Shown here one piece after another: positions 7,404 through 12,350 of a stretch of DNA of 12,350 nt (positions within the stretch are counted from its first letter, which is position 1; every line of letters begins with the position of its first letter). The position numbers were made by a program, and so were the translations under genes. The stretch lies in contig NZ_JOIJ01000039.1 in NCBI RefSeq assembly GCF_000719975.1, forward strand, positions 1-12,350, given 5' to 3'. Source of the DNA: Prauserella rugosa (lineage in GTDB: Bacteria > Actinomycetota > Actinomycetes > Mycobacteriales > Pseudonocardiaceae). The notes under the pieces are model-generated. The model did not search any database and had not been told where the DNA came from. It saw only the letters and a program-made list of their open reading frames with translations.

Positions 7404-7409
7404 GACAAT
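7404..7409 (+). promoter_or_regulatory. Possible -10 element for the ABC ATPase gene
   Basis: GACAAT lies 7 bases before the GTG at 7417, with no Shine-Dalgarno sequence between, which fits a leaderless transcript starting at the GTG. The rest of the gap after glgP (7320-7403) shows no strong terminator, only a weak CCCGG/CCGGG pair near its start. Confidence 0.35.
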
Positions 7410-7416
7410 GTGCACC

Positions 7417-8247
7417 GTGAACGCGGCGCACGAGAACACACGGGACGGCGGACCGGACAACCTCGAGGATCTGATGATCCACACCTCGGGCGTGGAGGTA
7501 CGGCGAGGCGGCAACAAGCTGCTCTCCGACCTGGACTGGTCCGTGGAGCTGGACGAACGTTGGGTGATCCTCGGACCGAACGGTGCGGGCAAGACCACGC
7601 TGCTCAAGTTGGCCGCGGCCGAGCTGCATCCCACGTCGGGCACGGTGCACATCCTGGGCGAGCGCCTCGGCCGGACCGACGTGTTCGAACTGCGCACGCG
7701 GATCGGCTTCACCTCGGCCGCCGTCAACGCGCGCGTGCCCGGCGACGAGAAGGTGCGGGACGTCGTCGTGAGCGCGGGCTACGCGGTCATGGGCCGGTGG
7801 CGGGAGCGCTACGACGAGCTCGACACCGAGCGGGCCGACGAACTGCTGGCCGCGCTCGGCATCGCCCACCTGGCCACGCGGGAGTACGGCACGCTCTCGG
7901 AGGGTGAACGCAAGCGCACGCTCATCGCCAGGGCCCAGATGACCGACCCGGAGCTGCTGCTGCTCGACGAGCCTGCCGCGGGGCTGGACCTCGGCGGCAG
8001 GGAGGACCTGGTGGCGCGCCTGTCCGGGCTGGCGCTCGACCCGGATGCGCCCGCCATGGTGCTGGTGACCCACCACGTCGAGGAGATCCCTCCCGGATTC
8101 ACCCACGCGCTGCTGCTCGCCGAGGGACGCGTCGTCGCGGGCGGCCTGCTCGACGACGTGCTGACGGCCGAGAACCTGTCCGCTACGTTCGGTCAGGACC
8201 TCGTGCTGGAGCGCTCTGGTGATCGCTACTTCGCGCGGCGCAGGTAA
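7417..8247 (+). CDS. ABC-type ATP-binding protein, orphan
   Basis: The 276-residue protein is a single nucleotide-binding domain with every expected motif: Walker A GPNGAGKT at 53-60, signature LSEGE at 160-164, Walker B LLLLDEP with D184 and catalytic E185, a D-loop (AAGLDLGG), and switch histidine H219 in VTHHVEEIP. The conserved fold starts only near residue 20, so ATG 7474, which has GAGGA 4 bases upstream, is a serious alternative giving 257 residues; ATG 7408 is also in frame. GTG 7417 is chosen because of the -10-like hexamer. No membrane permease or binding protein lies beside it, and there is no second ATPase domain as in ABC-F proteins. It may serve a distant transporter or act in the cytoplasm; the substrate is unknown. 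Confidence 0.9.
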   Translation: MNAAHENTRDGGPDNLEDLMIHTSGVEVRRGGNKLLSDLDWSVELDERWVILGPNGAGKTTLLKLAAAELHPTSGTVHILGERLGRTDVFELRTRIGFTSAAVNARVPGDEKVRDVVVSAGYAVMGRWRERYDELDTERADELLAALGIAHLATREYGTLSEGERKRTLIARAQMTDPELLLLDEPAAGLDLGGREDLVARLSGLALDPDAPAMVLVTHHVEEIPPGFTHALLLAEGRVVAGGLLDDVLTAENLSATFGQDLVLERSGDRYFARRR

Positions 8248-8283
8248 CCTCGGAGACCGACTACCGGCCGGTAACCTCACCGG
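8243..8283 (+). promoter_or_regulatory. Operator-like palindrome and promoter region upstream of crotonase gene
   Basis: TACCGGCCGGTA (8262-8273) is a perfect 12-bp palindrome. A third half-site, ACCGG, follows at 8279-8283, making an ACCGG/CCGGT array. GGTAACCTC occurs twice as a direct repeat (8243-8251 and 8270-8278), and each copy contains TAACCT, which fits the actinobacterial -10 pattern TANNNT. The first copy includes the ABC ATPase stop codon. The layout suggests a repressor, possibly of the TetR type, acting over the promoter of the operon. No regulator gene is adjacent. Confidence 0.5.
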
Positions 8284-8322
8284 GCGGCACGCACGACGAA
8301 CAAGGCGTTCAAGGAGGAAGGC

Positions 8323-9102
8323 GTGGGCGAGTTCGTACGACTCGAGGTCGAGGCAGGCGTCGGCACCATCAGGCTGGACCGGCCCCCGGTCAACGCCCTG
8401 AACAACCAGGTGCAGCGCGAGCTCGCCGAGGCCGCGAAGGAGGCCGGCGAACGGGACGACGTCCGCGCCGTGATCCTCTACGGCGGGGAGAAGACCTTCG
8501 CCGGCGGTGCGGACATCAAGGAGATGGCCGCCAAGTCCTACGTCGAGATCAACACGTTCGGCGCGGAGCTGCAGGCGTCGCTGGCCTCGATCGCCGAGCT
8601 GCCCAAGCCGACGGTCGCCGCTGTCACCGGCTACGCGCTCGGTGGTGGGCTGGAATTGGCCATGACCGCCGACCGCCGTGTGGTGGGCGACAACGTCAAG
8701 GTCGGCCAGCCGGAGATCCAGCTGGGCATCATCCCCGGCGCAGGCGGCACCCAGCGGCTCACGCGCCTGGTCGGGCCGAGCAAGGCGAAGGACATCGTCT
8801 ACACGGGACGGTTCGTCAAGGCCGACGAGGCGCTCGCGATCGGCCTGGTCGACGAGGTCGTCGCCCCGGACGAGGTGTATGCGGCCGCGCACAAGTGGGC
8901 CGCGCAGTTCGCGAACGGTCCCGCGGTCGCGCTGAAGGCGGCCAAGGCCGCCATCGACGGCGGACAGGATCTGGACCTGCGCAACGCGCTGAAGCTGGAG
9001 ACCCAGTTGTTCACCGCGCTGTGGGCCACCGAGGACCAGGCCGCGGGCATGCAGTCGTTCATCGAGAACGGCCCCGGCAAGGCCGAGTTCAAGGGGAAGT
9101 GA
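8323..9102 (+). CDS. Enoyl-CoA hydratase/isomerase family protein (crotonase fold)
   Basis: The 259-residue protein is a full-length crotonase. It probably hydrates trans-2-enoyl-CoA to 3-hydroxyacyl-CoA in fatty or other acyl-CoA breakdown. The CoA and oxyanion-hole segments are visible as FAGGADIKEM (59-68) and ALGGGLELAM (105-114). The two glutamates used by mammalian enoyl-CoA hydratase are both conserved, E111 in GLELAM and E131 in GQPEI, followed by GIIPGAGGTQRLTR (135-148). This supports true hydratase activity rather than a divergent crotonase. GTG at 8323 is preceded by a strong AAGGAGG (8311-8317). The gene leads a run with two methyltransferase genes, 6 and 13 bases apart, downstream of a palindromic operator-like site. 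Chain-length preference cannot be read from the sequence. Confidence 0.92.
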   Translation: MGEFVRLEVEAGVGTIRLDRPPVNALNNQVQRELAEAAKEAGERDDVRAVILYGGEKTFAGGADIKEMAAKSYVEINTFGAELQASLASIAELPKPTVAAVTGYALGGGLELAMTADRRVVGDNVKVGQPEIQLGIIPGAGGTQRLTRLVGPSKAKDIVYTGRFVKADEALAIGLVDEVVAPDEVYAAAHKWAAQFANGPAVALKAAKAAIDGGQDLDLRNALKLETQLFTALWATEDQAAGMQSFIENGPGKAEFKGK

Positions 9103-9108
9103 CGAGGC

Positions 9109-10107
9109 GTGTCCCATTCGACGACACCGTCCGGCACGCCCTCCGACCCGGCGCCGAATCCGCACGCGAGCGCGGAGGAGGTCCAGGCGGCCTACGGTGA
9201 CCCCAAGCTCGCCAACGTGCTCTACCACGACTGGGAGGCGGGCACGTACGACGAGAAGTGGTCGATCTCGTACGACGAACGCTGCATCTCCTACGCGACC
9301 GACGTGTTCGAGGCCGTCGCCGGTCGCGAAGGACAGCCGTATCCGACGGCGATGGAACTCGGCAGTGGCACGGGTTTCTTCCTGTTGAACCTCATGCAGG
9401 GCGGCGTGATCAAGAAGGGTTCGGTGACCGATCTGTCGCCGGGCATGGTCGAGGTCGCGCTGCGCAACGCCGAGCGGCTGGGGCTGGACGTCGACGGCCG
9501 GGTCGCCGACGCCGAGCGCATCCCGTACGACGACAACAGTTTCGACCTCGTCGTCGGCCACGCGGTGCTGCACCACATCCCGGACGTCGAGGCGGCGTTG
9601 CGCGAGGTGCTGCGCGTGCTCAAGCCCGGGGGACGGTTCGTCTTCGCCGGTGAGCCGACGAAGATCGGTGACTTCTACGCGCGCAAGCTCGGCCAGCTGA
9701 CGTGGTGGCTCACCACGAACCTGATGAAGCTGCCGATGCTCAACGACTGGCGCCGGCCGCAGGCCGAACTCGACGAGTCGTCCCGTGCGGCGGCTCTCGA
9801 GGCCGTGGTCGACCTCCACACGTTCGATCCGTCCGAACTGGAGCGGATGTCGTCGTCGGCGGGCGCGGTCGACGTCAAGGCCGTCACCGACGAGTTCAGT
9901 GCCGCACTGGCTGGCTGGCCGATCCGCACGTTCGAGGCGGCGGTACCCGACGAGAAGCTCACGCTGCGGTGGCGACTGTTCGCCTACAAGCTGTGGCTCC
10001 GACTGTCTGCTGTGGACAAGAAGCTGCTGTCGAAGGTGCTGCCGCGCGAGCTGTTCTACAACGTGATGGTCACGGGCACGAAGCCGCCCGCGCCGGTCGA
10101 ACTGTAG
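9109..10107 (+). CDS. Class I SAM-dependent methyltransferase
   Basis: The 332-residue protein has a Rossmann-type methyltransferase domain of the Methyltransf_11 kind at about residues 80-185. The SAM-binding motif I is MELGSGTGFF (82-91), an acidic residue follows at D108 (VTDLSP), DAERIPY lies at 134-140, and FDLVVGHAVLHHIP (145-158) and LKPGGRFVFAGEP (171-183) complete the core. The N-terminal 30 residues are Pro/Ser-rich and probably disordered. The C-terminal 150 residues are mostly helical and may form a substrate cap; I do not recognise that part. There is no transmembrane segment. GTG begins 6 bases after the crotonase stop, so translation is probably coupled; AAGGGG in the end of the upstream gene may be the ribosome binding site. 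The methyl acceptor is unknown. Confidence 0.88.
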   Translation: MSHSTTPSGTPSDPAPNPHASAEEVQAAYGDPKLANVLYHDWEAGTYDEKWSISYDERCISYATDVFEAVAGREGQPYPTAMELGSGTGFFLLNLMQGGVIKKGSVTDLSPGMVEVALRNAERLGLDVDGRVADAERIPYDDNSFDLVVGHAVLHHIPDVEAALREVLRVLKPGGRFVFAGEPTKIGDFYARKLGQLTWWLTTNLMKLPMLNDWRRPQAELDESSRAAALEAVVDLHTFDPSELERMSSSAGAVDVKAVTDEFSAALAGWPIRTFEAAVPDEKLTLRWRLFAYKLWLRLSAVDKKLLSKVLPRELFYNVMVTGTKPPAPVEL

Positions 10108-10120
10108 GCAGCGACGAGCG

Positions 10121-11296
10121 TTGCCGTACGCGTTCACCCTCGCCGACGTCGAGTACCTGACCTCCGCCGACGGTGCGCGGGCGCTCGCCGCCTGCGACGC
10201 ACTGCCGTTGACGGACGCGAGCTGGCTGGCCGACGTGGCCACCGCGCGCCGCGAGGTCGGTGAGCGCTACGCGGCCGTGCTCGAGACGGTCCTGCTGCGC
10301 AGGAAGTCGGCGTCCAAACTGGATGACGCCGGGTCGTGGTTGCTGACCGGGGACGCACTGCAACAGGCCAGTGCGTCCCCGGTGGCCGCGCATCGGGCCC
10401 GCAGGCTCGCCGGCAGGGACGTGCACGACGTGACGTGTTCGATCGGTGCCGATCTCGCCGCGCTGGCCGGCACCGCGGCCCGCTGCGTCGGCTCGGATCT
10501 CGACCCGGTGCGATTGGCGATGGCCCGGCACAACTGCGGGCAGGCCGGCGTTGCTCCGTTGATCGTCCGCGCCGACGCGCTGACCCCGGTGACCCGCGAC
10601 GCCGTCGTGGTGGCCGATCCGGCGCGGCGCGATTCCTCGGGCAGGCGCACCTGGCGGCCGGGCGATTTCGTGCCCGCTCTCGACGAGCTCGCCGACGTCC
10701 ATTCCGGACGGGACATCGTCGTCAAGTGCGCCCCCGGTCTCGATCCGGCCGCGGCTCCGTGGGCGCGCGAGGTGGAGCTCGTGTCGCTGGACGGGCAGGT
10801 GCGGGAATCGTGTCTGTGGAGCGCCGGGCTGGCCACGGCCGGCAGGCGCGCGACCGTGCTGCACAGCGGCGGTGCCGAGTGGACGATCACCGATGCCGAG
10901 TCCGACGACGTGGCTGTCGCCGAGCCGGGCGAGTGGCTCGTCGATCCCGACGGGGCCGTGGTCCGTGCGGGACTGGTGCGGCACTACGCCGCCCGGCACG
11001 GGTTGTGGCAACTCGACGAACGGATCGCCTATCTCACCGGTGACGTCCCGCCGCCCGGCGTCCGTGCGTTCCGGGTGCTGGAGTTCGGCCGGTACAGCGA
11101 GAAGGAGCTCAGGGCCGTACTGCGCAGGCGGGGCATCGGCCGGGTGGAGATCCTCGTGCGGGGTCTGGACGTCGACCCCAACACGTTGCGCCGCAGGCTC
11201 AAACCGTCGGGTGCCGACGAGGCGAGTGTCGTCCTGACCCGGATCGGGAGGACCCCGACGGCGTTCGTCTGCCGCGCCGAACGCGTCCCCGGGTGA
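10121..11296 (+). CDS. Methyltransferase-like protein with C-terminal THUMP-like domain
   Basis: The 391-residue protein starts at TTG, the only start that preserves the family N-terminus (YAFTLADVEYLTS); the next in-frame GTG would remove it. Residues 56-68 (TVLLRRKSASKLD) lie ahead of a Rossmann-type core. In the core, the SAM-binding loop is TCSIGADLAALA (105-116), GSDLDPVRLAMARHN (124-138) carries the acidic ribose-binding residue, and VVADPARR (163-170) sits where RNA/DNA methyltransferases have their catalytic NPPY-type motif. Residues about 315-388 match the THUMP-like domain often attached to this family, which suggests an RNA substrate. The gene begins 13 bases after the preceding methyltransferase, with no good Shine-Dalgarno sequence, so coupling is likely. 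DPARR in place of NPPY leaves the activity uncertain. Confidence 0.82.
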   Translation: MPYAFTLADVEYLTSADGARALAACDALPLTDASWLADVATARREVGERYAAVLETVLLRRKSASKLDDAGSWLLTGDALQQASASPVAAHRARRLAGRDVHDVTCSIGADLAALAGTAARCVGSDLDPVRLAMARHNCGQAGVAPLIVRADALTPVTRDAVVVADPARRDSSGRRTWRPGDFVPALDELADVHSGRDIVVKCAPGLDPAAAPWAREVELVSLDGQVRESCLWSAGLATAGRRATVLHSGGAEWTITDAESDDVAVAEPGEWLVDPDGAVVRAGLVRHYAARHGLWQLDERIAYLTGDVPPPGVRAFRVLEFGRYSEKELRAVLRRRGIGRVEILVRGLDVDPNTLRRRLKPSGADEASVVLTRIGRTPTAFVCRAERVPG

Positions 11297-11382
11297 GCGC
11301 CGCTCGGGCGGTGGGGGTCACAGTTCGGTGTGTCCGGATCACCACCGTCGTCGGTAGCGCGGACGGGCGCGACGGGCATAGC

Positions 11383-11401
11383 GTGCTCTGCCGCAGGGCA
11401 C
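11383..11401 (+). other. Small hairpin in the leader of the acid phosphatase gene
   Basis: GTGCTCTG (11383-11390) pairs with CAGGGCAC (11394-11401) through an 8-bp stem with one G-U pair and a CCG loop. It lies 10 bases upstream of the Shine-Dalgarno sequence GGAGG (11412-11416). It could end transcription from the upstream operon or sit in the 5' leader. CATAGCGT just before it contains TAGCGT (11379-11384), a possible -10. Confidence 0.35.
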
Positions 11402-11423
11402 AGTCGGTCGTGGAGGAGGAACG

Positions 11424-12194
11424 ATGTCGCGGGTGCGGAGGCTGAGCGGGCTCGCGCTGGCCGCAGCGCTGGGCGCAGGGGTCGCAGGGGGTGCCGCCGC
11501 GGTGGCCGGGCCGGGCCAGGACGTGGCGCACGGCGGTGGGGAGCCGGCGAACCTCGGTCAGGTGAAGCTGGACGTACAGGACTACTACGGCGACTGGGTC
11601 GACGACGAGGGCAAGCACCATCACTCGCAGGACAGCCGTTGGGCGAAGGACACGCAGGCCGAGCTCGATCGTGCCACGCGCTACCTGGAGCAGCGGCTGA
11701 AGCGCGGCGTCGAGAACCCGGCGATCGTGCTCGACATCGACGACACCTCGATCGTGTCGTACGGCTGGGAGGCCGACAACGACTTCGGCTTCGACCCGGC
11801 CGCCCAGGAGGACGCGATCAATCGCGGCGAGTTCCCCGCGAACGAGGCCACGCTGGAGCTGGCGCAGTGGGCCGATGCGCGCGGAGTCGACGTGTATTTC
11901 CTGACCGGGCGCGACGAGCACCAGAAGCCCGCGTCCATGCGCAACCTGGCGAACATGGGATACCCCGAGCCCGCCGACGCGTTCTTCGACCCGGAGACCG
12001 AGGAGCAGGTCCCGGACTACCTCGAGTGCGGCCTGGACTGCACGACGGTCGAGTACAAGTCGGGCACGCGCGCGCACCTGGAACAGACCGGCGCGACGGT
12101 CGTGCTGAACGTCGGCGACCAGTACAGCGACCTTGAAGGCGGCCACGCCGAACGGTCGGTCAAGCTGCCCAACCCGATGTACTACATCGACTGA
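11424..12194 (+). CDS. Secreted HAD-superfamily acid phosphatase (class B/C type)
   Basis: The 256-residue protein opens with a Sec signal peptide: RVRR, a long Ala/Gly/Leu-rich core, and an AVA site with likely cleavage after A28. The HAD motifs are complete. Motif I is VLDIDDTSI (102-110), with nucleophile D104 and acid/base D106. Motif II is FLTGR (159-163). K212 lies in YKSGTR, and motif IV is GDQYSDL (231-237). The pattern fits the plant-type/e(P4)-like acid phosphatase family (PF03767), which hydrolyses phosphomonoesters outside the membrane; there is no lipobox, so it is soluble or weakly attached. C202 and C206 could form a disulfide. The ATG is preceded by GGAGGAGGA (11412-11420). 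The gene seems monocistronic and ends at a strong hairpin. A role in phosphate scavenging is inference. Confidence 0.9.
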   Translation: MSRVRRLSGLALAAALGAGVAGGAAAVAGPGQDVAHGGGEPANLGQVKLDVQDYYGDWVDDEGKHHHSQDSRWAKDTQAELDRATRYLEQRLKRGVENPAIVLDIDDTSIVSYGWEADNDFGFDPAAQEDAINRGEFPANEATLELAQWADARGVDVYFLTGRDEHQKPASMRNLANMGYPEPADAFFDPETEEQVPDYLECGLDCTTVEYKSGTRAHLEQTGATVVLNVGDQYSDLEGGHAERSVKLPNPMYYID

Positions 12195-12236
12195 TCGCCT
12201 GATCCAGGAAGCTCAATCGAAGAGACAGCGCTCGCC

Positions 12237-12271
12237 GCGAACCGCCGTCCCTCAGAAGGGCGGTGGTTCGT
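12237..12271 (+). terminator. Hairpin terminator downstream of the acid phosphatase
   Basis: Bases 12237-12250 pair with 12258-12271 through 14 consecutive pairs, three of them G-U, with a small loop region between. The G-U pairs hold only in plus-strand RNA and become A-C mismatches on the other strand, so the hairpin mainly serves the phosphatase transcript. The stop codon of the convergent HNH gene (12252-12254) lies inside the loop region. There is no T-tract. Confidence 0.6.
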
Positions 12272-12350
12272 CGGGGCGCGGTTGTGTCGGGGTGAGGACG
12301 GGTCGGCGTCTGCCGGTGTAGGTGGTTCCGCCGGGTGTGGTGATGGACGA
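12252..12350 (-). CDS. DUF222/HNH endonuclease-domain protein, C-terminal 32 residues (partial)
   Basis: Reading leftward from the window edge, the frame gives SSITTPGGTTYTGRRR followed by PVLTPTQPRPDEPPPF and a TGA stop (12254-12252). The first 16 residues are identical to residues 159-174 of the HNH protein at the left end, and the underlying 48 bases are identical too. This is therefore the 3' end of a second, inverted copy of that gene. Its proline-rich tail differs completely from the tail of the left copy. The nuclease domain lies outside the window, so its integrity cannot be judged. It is convergent with the acid phosphatase gene. Confidence 0.87.
   Translation of the reverse strand, partial: SSITTPGGTTYTGRRRPVLTPTQPRPDEPPPF
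12303..12350 (-). repeat. 48-bp inverted repeat, right copy (continues past window edge)
   Basis: This is the exact reverse complement of 482-529 and lies within the second HNH gene. Similarity ends at base 12302, at the same codon as in the left copy. The repeat probably continues beyond the window into the rest of the gene. Confidence 0.97.

Noticed and set aside
5384..7420. Long plus-strand open frame overlapping glgP in another frame
   Set aside because: The translation is almost all Arg, Ala, Gly and Pro and covers the certain glgP frame.
7024..10242. Very long open frame on the minus strand (over 1000 codons) opposite glgP, ABC ATPase, crotonase and methyltransferase
   Set aside because: It is antisense to four genes with intact motifs, its product is Arg/His/Val-rich without recognisable domains, and such frames arise from codon bias in GC-rich DNA.
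482..12350. Composite transposon bounded by inverted repeats
   Set aside because: There is no transposase or recombinase, the block holds ordinary chromosomal genes, and the repeats are parts of HNH genes rather than insertion sequence ends. No target-site duplication can be checked within the window.
1..12350. CRISPR array, tRNA or rRNA genes, toxin-antitoxin pair, known defence genes
   Set aside because: There are no regularly spaced repeats, no tRNA-like cloverleaf or rRNA sequence, and no adjacent small gene pair of the right kind. The only nuclease-like genes are the DUF222/HNH copies, whose role is not established as defence.

Overview
The window is very GC-rich, starts genes freely with GTG and TTG as well as ATG, and is densely packed with actinobacterial families (DUF222/HNH endonuclease, DUF3817 membrane protein, actinobacterial-type GlgP, WCGPC thioredoxin-TPR protein). 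It is most likely a chromosomal segment of a high-GC actinomycete, probably of the Pseudonocardiales. The order-level placement is inference from gene content and codon use.

Layout. Bases 2-610 hold the 3' part of a DUF222/HNH endonuclease gene (+). Next come a small DUF3817 membrane protein (+, 621-980) and a convergent MarR regulator (-, 1029-1529). The MarR gene is divergent from an MTH1187/YqgV-type thiamine-binding protein (+, 1711-2022). A thioredoxin-TPR co-chaperone (+, 2114-3106) converges on a lipoprotein zinc metallopeptidase (-, 3163-4632) across a 13-bp perfect hairpin. The peptidase is divergent from alpha-glucan phosphorylase glgP (+, 4755-7319). An orphan ABC ATPase (+, 7417-8247) follows, then a tight run of crotonase, SAM methyltransferase and THUMP-like methyltransferase (+, 8323-11296). 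A secreted HAD acid phosphatase (+, 11424-12194) comes next. The last 99 bases hold the 3' end of a second DUF222/HNH gene on the minus strand.

How the genes work together. Most of the window is housekeeping or conserved chromosomal content. GlgP mobilises storage glucan. The crotonase and two methyltransferases look like one transcription unit, with gaps of 6 and 13 bases, behind a palindromic operator-like site. The peptidase and the phosphatase are exported. No gap between genes exceeds about 180 bases.

The most notable structure is the pair of HNH genes at the two edges. They lie in opposite orientation and share 48 identical bases that end at the same codon; beyond it their C-terminal tails are unrelated. 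The outer extent of the match is cut off by the window edge. This is a likely site of gene conversion or of recombination that could invert the roughly 11.8 kb between. I found no convincing new defence system, CRISPR array, RNA gene, transposase or biosynthetic cluster.
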